Source: Pirellulaceae bacterium (GTDB lineage Bacteria > Planctomycetota > Planctomycetia > Pirellulales > Pirellulaceae). Taken from it: a stretch of DNA of 35,499 bases. Position 1 is the stretch's first letter; every line of letters begins with the position of its first letter. A program made the position numbers and the translations under genes. The notes under the pieces were generated by a model. It did not search any database and had not been told where the DNA came from. It saw nothing but the letters and a program-made list of their open reading frames with translations. The DNA lies in contig JAGFJK010000128.1 in NCBI GenBank assembly GCA_024102795.1, forward strand, positions 1 through 35,499, given 5' to 3'. Shown here piece by piece: positions 17,160 to 26,219 of this stretch.

Positions 17160-17576
17160 CTAACGTTCTCCCAGAAATCGGATGATCCGACGCGTCAGCC
17201 GTTGCCGCGACTTCGTGAGTGTTTCGCATTCCCAGATTATCATCACTCGCCAGCCCAACCCACGCAAGACCCGCTTCTGTTTCTCGTCGCGTCTCACGTT
17301 GGCTGCCAGTTTCCCGCGCCAGAACTCCACCCTCGATTTCGGTTGGCGGTTTCCCGCCTTGCACTTGTGCTGGTGCCAAAAACATCCATGCACTAATATG
17401 ATGCACCTGCGCCTTGGGAAGACCATGTCAGGCCGCCCGGGCAAGCCACGCACATGTAATCGGTACCGATAGCCAAGCGCATGTACAAGCGTTCGGACCC
17501 GCATTTCGGGTCGCGTGTCCTTGCTTCGGACGAGTGACATAACGCGACTGCGTTCAAGCTTCGTTAGCGTGTCCAT
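17160..17576 (-). CDS. vsr: Very short patch repair (Vsr) DNA mismatch endonuclease
   Basis: Vsr nicks DNA 5' of the T in T:G mismatches left by deamination of 5-methylcytosine. The 138-residue protein matches the family size and motifs: the N-terminal RSRVMSLVRSKDTRPE region that intercalates at the mismatch, the catalytic GRPDMVF (Asp50), HGCFWHQHKCK (His63, His68, zinc-binding Cys), NVRRDEKQ (Asp97) and LGWRVMIIWEC. It lies divergently from the restriction endonuclease gene, and a C5-cytosine methyltransferase is in the same island, the expected context because that modification creates the T:G lesions. Base composition is visibly less GC-rich than the flanking genes. Confidence 0.95.
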   Translation of the reverse strand: MDTLTKLERSRVMSLVRSKDTRPEMRVRTLVHALGYRYRLHVRGLPGRPDMVFPRRRCIILVHGCFWHQHKCKAGNRQPKSRVEFWRGKLAANVRRDEKQKRVLRGLGWRVMIIWECETLTKSRQRLTRRIIRFLGER

Positions 17577-17627
17577 TTACCTCAAGCTTCCAGGTTGGCA
17601 AGTGCCCTTTCTTCGCAGTTCGGCCCG

Positions 17628-18407
17628 ATGACGAGTGGCATTGACGAATTGGCTATGGCATTGGCGAACCTGCGCAAGGTTCTGCGAGATTCACCCCCTT
17701 TGGACATCGATCCAGGGAGTCGGCAGGCAAAGGCTTTGCGCAAATGCGTTGAGGAACTCATCGCTCGCCTCAGTCCGCTGGCTCGCCAACTCGACCCAAT
17801 ACAACATCCGCAATACGTGCTGGACCTTTCAAATCCAGAGACCGTTGGGAAGCTTATCGGACAAACGTTGCTTGACCGGGAACGACAACCGTTGGGGTCG
17901 GTGCGTGGTTTCTACGGCTCCGGAGTTTACGCATTGTACTACCGGGGTAGTTTCCCCGCCTATAGGCCGATTACCTGCACGGAAACGCCGATCTACGTCG
18001 GGAAGGCGGACCCTCCCACACCTGAGGCGCGATCGTACATCGAGCAGGGAAAGAAGCTCGCCCAACGACTGGCCGAACACGCGAAGAGTATTCGAGCCGC
18101 GAGCGACACGTTGCGGTTAGAAGACTTTGACTGCCGATTCTTGGTGGTTCAAAGTGGCTGGCAAAGATCGGCCGAGGACTATCTTCTGAATCTGTTCAAG
18201 CCCATTTGGAATTCAAAGATCTGTTTTGGCTTTGGGAAGCACGGAGATGACCCTCGCACGCGAGGAAACACAAGGTCGCCCTGGGACTCGCTTCATCCGG
18301 GTAGGAAATGGGCGACGAAGGTCGGAAACAAACCAAATCCTCGGAACACAAGTCAGATTATCGAACAGATCGCCGAACACTTCCGCGACAACCCGCCGCG
18401 CCGCTAG
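17628..18407 (+). CDS. Eco29kI-family (GIY-YIG) type II restriction endonuclease
   Basis: The 259-residue protein has the GIY-YIG nuclease pattern of the Eco29kI family: GVYALYYRG (about 99-107) and PIYVGKADP (121-129), then QRLAEH with Arg147 and His151 four residues apart, Glu183 (SAEDYLL) and Asn195 (IWNSKI). The Glu-Asn spacing of 12 matches Eco29kI as I recall it. Eco29kI cuts CCGC/GG as a dimer; the same specificity here is inference. The protein is some 45 residues longer than Eco29kI (214). The ATG at 17628 is preferred; a TTG at 17595 in the same frame is possible. Its last 50 bases overlap the 3' end of the oppositely oriented methyltransferase gene. Confidence 0.9.
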   Translation: MTSGIDELAMALANLRKVLRDSPPLDIDPGSRQAKALRKCVEELIARLSPLARQLDPIQHPQYVLDLSNPETVGKLIGQTLLDRERQPLGSVRGFYGSGVYALYYRGSFPAYRPITCTETPIYVGKADPPTPEARSYIEQGKKLAQRLAEHAKSIRAASDTLRLEDFDCRFLVVQSGWQRSAEDYLLNLFKPIWNSKICFGFGKHGDDPRTRGNTRSPWDSLHPGRKWATKVGNKPNPRNTSQIIEQIAEHFRDNPPRR

Positions 18408-19569
18408 ACGCCAATACGTCTATCAACCGCCGCGCGACGGTTTCCGCGAGTGTAACGGGCACGGCGTTTCCCAACTGCCTCATACTTTCCGTCCAGGAAC
18501 CTTCGAAAGTCCAGTCGTCTGGGAATGTCTGCAACCGCGCGCATTCGCGTACGGATAGGTAACGAAGCTGGCCGTCATCCAGCCGCAGGGTGTTCTCCCC
18601 CCCGGGCACTCCATGGTCGCCCGCCTTCAAAGTCTTCGCCGGCTCATCCAAGGGACTGCCTGTGTGGCCCGCATAACTTTTCGCTCCGGGATTCAGAAAG
18701 TGGTTGGCGACACGCGTTGAGCGCTGACCCACGGTTATCCGGGGTAGGTCGTGGATCGCGTCCCTGACCGTCCGCCATGGTGCTCCAAGCAACTCCGGAA
18801 GATAGGAGCGCAAACGCTCAACCCGGGCCCTCTTGCGATCGGGAACCAGCGGTCGGTCACGTTCCCGAATTCCATGCCGCTGCCAATACTCCCCGGAAAC
18901 CCACTTCGAGTAGAGCAGGCCGTCCTCGGTGTGAGTTCCGGAAGGGAAACTGAAGTCCACGCCCAAGTCGGCACGCACACCGACGATAAAGACCCGCTGC
19001 CGAACTTGCGGCACGCCAAAGTCGGCCGCGTTCAGAAGTTGAAAGACGACATTGTACTGAAGTCCGGAACTGCGGCCGCTGGTATGGAGTTTCTCAAGAC
19101 GGCCGAGATGATGAATCCAGTCTTCGTCGCCACGCGGGAACACATCGGGAAAGCGGAACCTGTGGATGATGTAACTGTAATAGTTCGCGAAGTTCTGTCG
19201 AAGCAATCCCTTGACATTCTCAAACATGAACGCCAATGGGCGAATCTCCCGAACCGCCCTGACGGCCTGCGGGAACATGTTTCGATGGTCATCGGCGCCC
19301 CGATGCTTTCCGCCCAGTGAGAATGGCTGGCATGGTGGCCCTCCGCACACCAGCAAGGTTCGATCCGCGTGCGCGCGAAAATCGTACTTGCGGACGTCTC
19401 CCTCGATAATCTCCCAGTCCCTCACGTGGACGACGCCACGCGACTTATTGGCGCGAAGCGTCCTGCACGCGTTCGCGTCCCACTCCAATACGGACTCGTG
19501 CTCAAAGCCCGCGATGCTGGTGCCGAGGGCCAAACCGCCCGCCCCCGCGAAGAGTTCAATCGACTTCAT
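18358..19569 (-). CDS. DNA (cytosine-5-)-methyltransferase of the restriction-modification system
   Basis: This 403-residue enzyme methylates cytosine C5 using S-adenosylmethionine and should protect host sites from the adjacent endonuclease. Conserved motifs appear in order: I (MKSIELFAGAGGLALG), IV with the catalytic Cys (LLVCGGPPCQPFSLGG), VI (FMFENVKGLL), VIII (GVPQVRQRVFIVG), a target-recognition region (about 200-320), then IX/X (LSVRECARLQTFPDDW and QLGNAVPVTLAETVARRL). Pairing with an Eco29kI-like endonuclease fits, because the Eco29kI methyltransferase is also a C5 enzyme. A promoter-like element lies at 19619-19646. The 3' end overlaps the endonuclease gene by 50 bases in opposite orientation. 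Confidence 0.95.
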   Translation of the reverse strand: MKSIELFAGAGGLALGTSIAGFEHESVLEWDANACRTLRANKSRGVVHVRDWEIIEGDVRKYDFRAHADRTLLVCGGPPCQPFSLGGKHRGADDHRNMFPQAVRAVREIRPLAFMFENVKGLLRQNFANYYSYIIHRFRFPDVFPRGDEDWIHHLGRLEKLHTSGRSSGLQYNVVFQLLNAADFGVPQVRQRVFIVGVRADLGVDFSFPSGTHTEDGLLYSKWVSGEYWQRHGIRERDRPLVPDRKRARVERLRSYLPELLGAPWRTVRDAIHDLPRITVGQRSTRVANHFLNPGAKSYAGHTGSPLDEPAKTLKAGDHGVPGGENTLRLDDGQLRYLSVRECARLQTFPDDWTFEGSWTESMRQLGNAVPVTLAETVARRLIDVLASSGAAGCRGSVRRSVR

Positions 19570-19618
19570 GTCACTCGGTCCTGCCGACGGTGTTGACTAC
19601 TCGATAATGGCAATGAAT

Positions 19619-19646
19619 AGTGTACGTATGTAACCTTGTCTGTCAA
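19619..19646 (-). promoter_or_regulatory. Candidate sigma70-type promoter of the methyltransferase gene
   Basis: On the minus strand TTGACA (19641-19646) and TACACT (19619-19624) are separated by 16 bases, about 50 bases ahead of the methyltransferase ATG. This is the only near-consensus pair I found in the gap before that gene. Confidence 0.5.
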
Positions 19647-19702
19647 CCCGGAATCGCGGAATTCTATCGCCCGTAGGTGTCCCCCGCAATCCTCGCGCGG
19701 CG

Positions 19703-19711
19703 TGTTACAAT
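19703..19711 (+). promoter_or_regulatory. Candidate extended -10 promoter element of the sulfatase gene
   Basis: TGTTACAAT matches an extended -10 (TG-n-TACAAT). It lies in the 225-base gap between the methyltransferase start and the sulfatase start and would give a 5' leader of about 75 bases. No convincing -35 is visible. The rest of this gap shows no gene. Confidence 0.4.
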
Positions 19712-19794
19712 AGACGCCCAAAGGCGGCACGCTGGCGACGGATCCCCGCCGCCCGCAACCGTCAGGCAGCCGAACACACCTGAGGTGATGTGCA

Positions 19795-21441
19795 ATGCCA
19801 CTGAGAAAAGTGATTCACGGTCGCGAAGCCCGCGGCTGGCCGCGGAACGATTCGGCAAGGTTCGTCGCGCGATTGGGGCGGACCGCGCGACTGCTGCTGG
19901 TCGCCTGGCTGGGGTTGCTGGGTGGTGGCGCGGCGGCGGCGGCCGAGCGGCCGAATATCCTGTTCGCCGTCGCTGATGACTGGGGGCTGCACGCGGGAGC
20001 GTACGGCACGCCCTGGGTGCGGACGCCGGCGTTCGACCGTGTGGCCCGCGAGGGGCTGCTGTTCCGGCACGCCTACACGCCCACCGCCAAGTGCGCTCCG
20101 TCGCGGGCGATCCTGCTGACCGGCCGACACGCCTGGCAGAACGAGCAGGCCGGCAATCATCTGTCGTACTTTCCGGCCAAACTCAAAAGCTGGCCCGAAG
20201 CGCTGGCCGCTCACGGCTGGCACGTCGGCGTCACCGGCAAGGGCTGGGGGCCGGGCGTGGCACAGGACGCCCAGGGCCAGCCGCGGCAGATCACCGGCGT
20301 GCCTTACAACAAGCACAAGGCCGCGCCGCCGGCCAGCGGCATCTCCGGCAACGATTACGCCGCCAACTTCGTCGACTTCCTGGACGCCACTCCCAACGGC
20401 GCGCCCTGGTGCTTCTGGTACGGAGCGACCGAACCGCACCGGGCGTACGAATTCCAGTCGGGCGTGAAGAAGGGCGGCAAGAAGCTGGCCGACGTCGATC
20501 GCGTACCCGACTACTGGCCCGATCACGAAACGGTGCGCCACGACATGCTGGACTATGCGTACGAAGTCGAGCATGTCGATCGGCACCTGGGGCGCATGCT
20601 GGACGAGCTCCAGCGTCGCGGGCTGCTGGACAACACGCTGGTCATCGTCACCTCGGACCACGGCATGCCGTTCCCGCGCTGCAAGGGCTACGCCTATCTG
20701 GATTCGAATCACGTGCCGCTGGCTATCCGTTGGCCGGGCGGTGTGAACCGGCCGGGGCGAGTGATCGACGACTTCGTCGACTTTACCGACCTCGCGCCCA
20801 CGCTGCTGGACTACGCCGGCCTGCCCGCGGCCGAAGCCGGCATGTTGCCGATGACCGGTCGCAGTTGGCGGCCGATCCTGGAGAGCGAACGGGCTGGGCA
20901 AGTCGAGCCGCAGCGCGATCACACGCTGATCGGCAAGGAACGCTTCGACGTCGGGCGACCCAACGACTGGGGCTATCCGATCCGCGGCATCGTCACCGAC
21001 ACGCACCTGTATCTGAAGAACTATGAACCGGCGCGCTGGCCGGCGGGCAATCCGGAAACCGGCTACCTGGATACCGACGGCAGTCCGACCAAGTCGCTGA
21101 TCCTGGAACTGGGTCGCCAGGACCGCTCGGACCGCTTCTGGCAACTGAATTTCGGCATGCGGCCCGGCGAGGAACTGTACGACCTGCGTGCGGACCCGGA
21201 CTGCGCGCGGAACCTGGCCGGCGGACCGGAGCACTCGGCGTTGATCGAACAACTGCGCACGCGGATGGAAGGCGAACTGCGTGCGCAGCGCGATCCGCGG
21301 ATGTTCGGCCAGGGGCACGTGTTCGATGAATACCCGCCGACCCAGGGCGTGGGATACCACGAGAAGTTCCTTCGCGGCGAAACGCGCCACGCCGGCTGGG
21401 TCTCGCCGACCGACTACGAACCGGCTCCGCTGGCGCCATAG
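19795..21441 (+). CDS. Type I sulfatase (N-sulfoglucosamine sulfohydrolase-like)
   Basis: This 548-residue secreted arylsulfatase-family enzyme hydrolyses sulfate esters or N-sulfates, probably on glycans. The N-terminus has a basic stretch and a hydrophobic segment (about 31-50) ending in an Ala-run before [14 protein letters not shown], the first metal-binding block (Asp61, Asp62). The formylglycine motif is CAPSR (Cys100) in [14 protein letters not shown]; other blocks are [23 protein letters not shown] and a C-terminal [17 protein letters not shown]. The sequence resembles the heparan N-sulfatase-like subgroup. GAGGTG lies seven bases before the ATG. An anaerobic or FGE-type maturase is required for activity and is not in this window. 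A repeat cluster begins right after the stop. Confidence 0.93.
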   Translation: MPLRKVIHGREARGWPRNDSARFVARLGRTARLLLVAWLGLLGGGAAAAAERPNILFAVADDWGLHAGAYGTPWVRTPAFDRVAREGLLFRHAYTPTAKCAPSRAILLTGRHAWQNEQAGNHLSYFPAKLKSWPEALAAHGWHVGVTGKGWGPGVAQDAQGQPRQITGVPYNKHKAAPPASGISGNDYAANFVDFLDATPNGAPWCFWYGATEPHRAYEFQSGVKKGGKKLADVDRVPDYWPDHETVRHDMLDYAYEVEHVDRHLGRMLDELQRRGLLDNTLVIVTSDHGMPFPRCKGYAYLDSNHVPLAIRWPGGVNRPGRVIDDFVDFTDLAPTLLDYAGLPAAEAGMLPMTGRSWRPILESERAGQVEPQRDHTLIGKERFDVGRPNDWGYPIRGIVTDTHLYLKNYEPARWPAGNPETGYLDTDGSPTKSLILELGRQDRSDRFWQLNFGMRPGEELYDLRADPDCARNLAGGPEHSALIEQLRTRMEGELRAQRDPRMFGQGHVFDEYPPTQGVGYHEKFLRGETRHAGWVSPTDYEPAPLAP

Positions 21442-21629
21442 TCGCCTTTCGCTCCGCGAAAGTAGCGTGAAGCGGGAACCGACTGCGCGGTGGAACGCCG
21501 TGCGCGACGCTCGCTGCTTTCGCGGAGCGAAAGGCGACTATGACGGAGCGAAAGTAGCGTGAAGCGGGGAAGAACTCGGCGCTGGAACGCCGTGCGCGGC
21601 GCTCGCGACTTTCGCGGAGCGAAAGGCGA
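21442..21629. repeat. Cluster of 26-nt palindromic repeats after the sulfatase gene
   Basis: A direct copy at 21442-21467 starts immediately after the sulfatase stop. Inverted copies follow at 21512-21537 and 21604-21629, and partial copies (GGAGCGAAAG) near 21545 and 21637. The intervening sequence is itself duplicated (GTGAAGCGGG and TGGAACGCCGTGCGCG appear twice). Confidence 0.9.
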
Positions 21630-21701
21630 CAATGACGGAGCGAAAGGCGTCCAAAAGTAGCAAGAGTGGAATACTATACGTTCCTCCAGGACGCATCAGC
21701 G

Positions 21702-24572
21702 ATGCACGGCCGGCTGCTAACTATCGCCCTGTTGATCGGCGCGTCGCTCGCCCAGCCGGCGCGCTCCGACGAACCGGCCAACCAAGCGGCCGGTGAGCAA
21801 CTGTTTGTGCGCCGCGTCCAGCCACTGTTGCGCGCCAAGTGTGCCGGCTGCCACGGGGCCGACCGCGACCTGATCGAGGGTTCGCTGGACGTGACGTCCG
21901 CCGCCGGCTTGACGCTCGGCGGCGACAGCGGCCAGGCAGCGGTGATGGCGGGCAAGCCCGAGCAGAGTCCGCTGTTGCGGGCCGTGTTGCGCGACGACGA
22001 CAACTGGTCGGCGATGCCGCCGAAGGAAGCCGAGCGGCTTTCGCGCGAACAGATCGGCTGGTTGCGCGACTGGATCTCGGCCGGAGCGCCCTGGCCCAGC
22101 GACGCTCGTCAGAAGGAAATCGCCGCGGCACTCGCCGGCAAGTGGTCGGCCGAGGACGGTGTGAAGGTGAGGACGTCGGGCGGGCTGTCCGACGAGTGGA
22201 CCGACCGCAGGTACCGGCCCGAGGGACTTTGGGCCTACCGGCCGGTCAAGAAACCGGATCGGGCGGCCCTGACCGCGGCGGCCGCCGATTCCCCGCCAGC
22301 CGGCAATCCGATCGATCAACTGCTGGCGGCCCGCGTGCCCGCTGGTCTGCGGCCGGCGCCGCGAGCGGACCGGCGGACGCTGATCCGGCGAGCGACGCTG
22401 GACTTGACCGGCCTGCCGCCAACTCCAGACGAGGTGTCGGCGTTCCTGGCCGAGCCCGATTCGGACGAACGGGCCTTCGCCCGGCTGGTCGATCGGCTGC
22501 TGGAGTCGCCGCACTACGGCGAGCGGATGGCGCAGCACTGGCTGGATGTGGTTCGCTACGCCGATTCGTCCGGGCTGGCCAACGACTACGAGCGGGGCAA
22601 TGCCTGGCGATACCGCGACTACGTGGTCCGTTCGTTCAACAGCGACAAGCCGTACGACCAGTTCATCCTGGAACAACTGGCCGGCGACGAAATCGACGCC
22701 GCCAATCCGGAGCTGCTGGTGGCCACGGGCTTTCTGCGGATGGGCCCCTGGGAACTGACCGGCATGGAAGTGGCCCAGGTCGCTCGGCAGCGTTTCCTGG
22801 ACGATGTTACCAACGCCATGGGCGAAACTTTTCTGGCTCATTCGCTGCAATGCGCTCGCTGTCACGACCACAAGTTCGATCCGGTGCCGACGCGCGATTA
22901 CTACGCGCTGCAGGCCGTGTTCGCCACCACGCAGCTTGCCGAACGGCCGGCTGCGTTCCTGCCACGGGAGAACACGGCGGGCTTTGACGAACGCCGATAT
23001 CTGCTCCGGCGGCGGGCCGAATACCAACAGGTGTTGGCGGAACTGGACGACGTGCTGCTGGAGAACGCCCAGCGCTGGCTGGCCGAAAACCGCTTGCCGG
23101 CGGAGCTGTGGAACCAGGCCGTCGAGCAGGCTCGCAAGCGCGGCGCGGGACGGGGCGTATTCAACTCGGCCCGCGACATCCTGACCCGGCAAGGTACGCC
23201 CGAAGACCAGTTCCCGCCCAAGCTGGTCGGGTTCACTCCGCGCGAGTTCGGCCTGGAGCGGGTTGCCCGCAAGGGCCTGGAACGGCTGGCCTGGGAGCTG
23301 GACCGTTACGAACCGTTCGCGCTGGCGGTCTACAACGGGCGCACTCCGCAAGTCAAAAGCGTGAACGCTCCGCTGCGCGTGCCGGCCGATCGGCTGACGG
23401 CCGGCGAACTGGAAGAAACCTGCATCCTGGCCGGCGGCGATCCGTTCTCGCCGGCCGATCCGGTGCGGCCGGGCGCGTTGAGCGTGCTGGAGGGCGGGGA
23501 GCTCGCGGCCGCTACGATTCCCGACACGATCGAAGGCCGCCGGTTGGCGCTGGCCCGCTGGATCGCCAGCCCGCGAAATCCGCTGACCACGCGGGCGATC
23601 GTCAACCGCGTCTGGTTGTGGCATTTTGGCGAGCCGTTGGCGGGCAACCCGAACAACTTCGGTTCCACCGGCAAGCGGCCGACGCATCCCGAACTGCTCG
23701 ACTGGCTGGCGGCAACGTTCGTCGAGGACGGCTGGTCGCTGAAGGCCCTGCACCGCCGCATTTTGAACTCGTCCGCCTGGTGCCGTGCGAGCGAACATCC
23801 CGCGGCGGAAGCGCTGGCCCAGCTCGATCCGCTGGGAACCAGCTACGCCGTGTTCCGGCCGCGGCGTCTGTCGGCCGAGGAGATCCGCGACGGGATGCTG
23901 GCGGTCAGCGGCGAGCTGAACCGGGCGCTCGGTGGCATTCCGTGCCGGCCTGAAATCAATCAGGAAGTGGCTCTGCAGCCTCGCCAGGTGATGGGCACCT
24001 TCGCCGCCGCTTGGACGGCGAACCCGCTGCCCGCCGACCGCCATCGGCGCACGCTGTACGTGCTGCGGCTGCGCGGGCTGGCCGATCCGTTGCTGGAAGT
24101 GTTCAACTCGCCCGCGCCCGACTTCTCCTGCGAGCGGCGCGAGACGTCGACCGTCGCTCCGCAAGTCTTCAGCCTGCTGAATGGCCGGAACACGCACGCC
24201 CGAGCGCTGGCCCTGGCCGCTCGCGCGCTGCGCGAAACGGCCGACGACCAAGCGGCGCTGACGCGCGTTTTCGAGCTGGCGTACGGCCGGCCGCCGAACG
24301 ACGACGAACTGGCGGCGTGTCTGCGGCACTGGGCGAAGATCGAGGAGCTGCTGCCCGAACGAGCGGCGAGCCGCGAGCGGCCGCCGCTGGTCGTCCGGCG
24401 GGAAGCGGTGGAGGAGAACACGGGCGAGCGGTTCACGTTTGACGAGCCGCTGTATGCCCACGCCGACTTCGTCCCCGACCTGCAACCGGCCGACGTCGAT
24501 CGCCACGCGCGGGCCCTGGCCGACGTTTGCCTGGCGATTCTGAATTCGAACGAGTTTGTGTACGTCTATTAG
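21702..24572 (+). CDS. Planctomycete cytochrome c-like / DUF1549 / DUF1553 protein
   Basis: This 956-residue exported protein has a signal peptide (1-22, MHGRLLTIALLIGASLAQ) and a planctomycete cytochrome c-like domain with CAGCH at 47-51. A DUF1549 domain follows (about 210-420), including DLTGLPPTPDEV and a second heme-type CARCHDHKFDP near residue 384. The C-terminal DUF1553 domain (about 605-900) has RLALARWIASPRNPLTTRAI. These proteins are a planctomycete hallmark, usually paired with DUF1501 proteins, as here. They are suspected of periplasmic redox or glycan-related work, but no reaction is established. The ATG at 21702 was chosen because it places the signal peptide at the N-terminus; a GTG at 21666 would add 12 residues. 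Confidence 0.93.
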   Translation: MHGRLLTIALLIGASLAQPARSDEPANQAAGEQLFVRRVQPLLRAKCAGCHGADRDLIEGSLDVTSAAGLTLGGDSGQAAVMAGKPEQSPLLRAVLRDDDNWSAMPPKEAERLSREQIGWLRDWISAGAPWPSDARQKEIAAALAGKWSAEDGVKVRTSGGLSDEWTDRRYRPEGLWAYRPVKKPDRAALTAAAADSPPAGNPIDQLLAARVPAGLRPAPRADRRTLIRRATLDLTGLPPTPDEVSAFLAEPDSDERAFARLVDRLLESPHYGERMAQHWLDVVRYADSSGLANDYERGNAWRYRDYVVRSFNSDKPYDQFILEQLAGDEIDAANPELLVATGFLRMGPWELTGMEVAQVARQRFLDDVTNAMGETFLAHSLQCARCHDHKFDPVPTRDYYALQAVFATTQLAERPAAFLPRENTAGFDERRYLLRRRAEYQQVLAELDDVLLENAQRWLAENRLPAELWNQAVEQARKRGAGRGVFNSARDILTRQGTPEDQFPPKLVGFTPREFGLERVARKGLERLAWELDRYEPFALAVYNGRTPQVKSVNAPLRVPADRLTAGELEETCILAGGDPFSPADPVRPGALSVLEGGELAAATIPDTIEGRRLALARWIASPRNPLTTRAIVNRVWLWHFGEPLAGNPNNFGSTGKRPTHPELLDWLAATFVEDGWSLKALHRRILNSSAWCRASEHPAAEALAQLDPLGTSYAVFRPRRLSAEEIRDGMLAVSGELNRALGGIPCRPEINQEVALQPRQVMGTFAAAWTANPLPADRHRRTLYVLRLRGLADPLLEVFNSPAPDFSCERRETSTVAPQVFSLLNGRNTHARALALAARALRETADDQAALTRVFELAYGRPPNDDELAACLRHWAKIEELLPERAASRERPPLVVRREAVEENTGERFTFDEPLYAHADFVPDLQPADVDRHARALADVCLAILNSNEFVYVY

Positions 24573-24614
24573 TCGCCTGGAACCCCAAGGTTGTCGAACC
24601 TCAAGAGCATTGCG

Positions 24615-26078
24615 ATGCGCGAAACAGCTCACGAATCGAACCGCTGGACGGCAGCCGGCCCGTCGCCTCGGACCGCCGCGCGGCGCGAGTTCCTGTACGG
24701 GCTGGGGGCGTCGCTGGGCAGCGTGGCACTGACCGCGCTGCTGGCAAGCGAGGGCCAAGCCGAATCACCCGCCGGGCCGCCATCCGCGCCGCTCGCTCCG
24801 CGCGCCGGACACCTGCCGGCCAAGGCCCGCAACTGCATCTTTCTGATGATGGAAGGCGGCCCCTCGCATATCGACACGTTTGATCCCAAGCCGAAGCTTG
24901 CCGAACTGCACTTGCAGGAGTTTGTCCGCGAGGGCCGGCAGAAGTCGGCCATGGAAAGCGGCAAGCGGTATTACGTGCAAAGCCCGTTTCGTTTCCAGCG
25001 GCACGGGCAGAGCGGCGCGGCGATGGCCGAAAACTGGGAGCATCTGGCGGGCGTGGCCGACGAACTCTGCTTCTTCCGCGGCTGCCAGGTGGACAGCGTG
25101 AACCATCCCACGGCCATGTACCAGATGAACTGCGGCAACCGCTTCGGCGGCGATCCGGCCATCGGCGCGTGGGTCACCTACGGGCTGGGCTCGGTGAACC
25201 AGAATCTGCCCGGCTTTATCGTGCTGCCCGAAGTGTCGTACCCGCAAGGCGGCGCGGCCAACTGGAGCAACGGCTACCTGCCCGCTCATTACCAGGCCAC
25301 GCCGCTGCGCCCCGCCGGTTCGCCCATCCTCGACCTGCAACCGCCCGTGGATGTGACGGCCGATCGGCAGCGGTTGAGCCTCGACCTGATCGGACAGCTC
25401 AACGCCGCTCACGCCCGGCGGCATCCGCGGCACGAGGAACTGGCCGCTCGGATGGACAGCTACGAGCTGGCGTTCCGCATGCAGATGCAGGTGCCCGAGG
25501 TGCTGGACCTGGCGGGCGAGGACCAGCGGACGCGAGCGATGTACGGCCTGGGCAGCCAGCCGACCGACTCCTTCGGCCGCAAGTGCCTGCTGGCCCGCAA
25601 GCTGGTCGAGCAGGGAGTGCGGTTCATCCAGTTGTATCACGGTTCGTGGGACAGCCACGACTACATCGAGCGGGCTCACGGCAACCTGGTCCGCGCGGTC
25701 GATCGGCCGATCGCGGCGCTGGTCGCGGATTTGCGGCAACGCGGGCTGCTGGAAAGCACGCTGATCGTGTGGTGCGGCGAGTTCGGGCGGACTCCGGACA
25801 ATGGCGTGCGCGGCGGCACGGCCTACGGCCGCGACCATAATCCCAACGCCATGACCATCTGGCTGGCCGGCGGCGGCTGCCATGCCGGCCGGACGATTGG
25901 CGAAACCGACGAACTGGGCATGACGGCCGTCGAGGAAGTGCATCACGTGCGCGACTTCCACGTGACGTTGCTGCGGCTGTTGGGCCTGGACGACAACAAG
26001 TTGACCTTCTACCACGCCGGCCGCTTCAAGCAGCTCAGCCAGTTCGGCGGCAAGGTGATCGAGCCGTTGATCGGGTAG
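24615..26078 (+). CDS. DUF1501 domain protein, Tat-exported
   Basis: This 487-residue protein has a twin-arginine signal (AARREFLYGLGASLGSVALT, Arg23-Arg24) and a DUF1501 domain from about residue 70 to the end. Blocks include CIFLMMEGGPSHIDTFDPKP, SPFRFQRHGQSGA, PTAMYQMNCGNRF and a metal-site-like WCGEFGRTPDNG...GRDHNPNAM. The fold is related to the alkaline phosphatase/sulfatase superfamily. It follows the DUF1549/DUF1553 gene by 42 bases on the same strand, the usual planctomycete pair, so the two products probably act together outside the cytoplasm. The substrate is unknown. The ATG at 24615 gives a normal Tat N-terminus. Confidence 0.93.
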   Translation: MRETAHESNRWTAAGPSPRTAARREFLYGLGASLGSVALTALLASEGQAESPAGPPSAPLAPRAGHLPAKARNCIFLMMEGGPSHIDTFDPKPKLAELHLQEFVREGRQKSAMESGKRYYVQSPFRFQRHGQSGAAMAENWEHLAGVADELCFFRGCQVDSVNHPTAMYQMNCGNRFGGDPAIGAWVTYGLGSVNQNLPGFIVLPEVSYPQGGAANWSNGYLPAHYQATPLRPAGSPILDLQPPVDVTADRQRLSLDLIGQLNAAHARRHPRHEELAARMDSYELAFRMQMQVPEVLDLAGEDQRTRAMYGLGSQPTDSFGRKCLLARKLVEQGVRFIQLYHGSWDSHDYIERAHGNLVRAVDRPIAALVADLRQRGLLESTLIVWCGEFGRTPDNGVRGGTAYGRDHNPNAMTIWLAGGGCHAGRTIGETDELGMTAVEEVHHVRDFHVTLLRLLGLDDNKLTFYHAGRFKQLSQFGGKVIEPLIG

Positions 26079-26140
26079 GTGGGCCAGCTCGCTCGCTTTT
26101 TGAAGTTGCGATTCTCATGGCTCGCTGTAGCTGGAAGCCG

Positions 26141-26178
26141 AACGATCCGCCGGGCACGCCGGCGGGATTTGAAGTGGA
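26141..26178. repeat. Dispersed hairpin repeat between convergent genes
   Basis: CCGCCGG (26147-26153) pairs with CCGGCGG (26159-26165) around a five-base loop, in the gap between the DUF1501 and rsmG stop codons. The same element in reverse orientation is at 35108-35143. No T-run follows, so it is not a classic terminator, but its position would suit one. Confidence 0.6.
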
Positions 26179-26219
26179 ACCCAACTTCAAGACTCACGCT
26201 TCGTGCTACTTGGCGCAGA

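Noticed and set aside
17182-17472. Small plus-strand frames opposite vsr
   Set aside because: The minus-strand Vsr protein has all catalytic residues; these frames are shadows.
21717-24758. Very long open frame on the minus strand (over 1000 codons) opposite the DUF1549/DUF1553 gene
   Set aside because: High-GC codon bias leaves the antisense frame open. The translation is rich in Arg, Gln, His and Val with no domain, and the plus-strand protein is clearly real.
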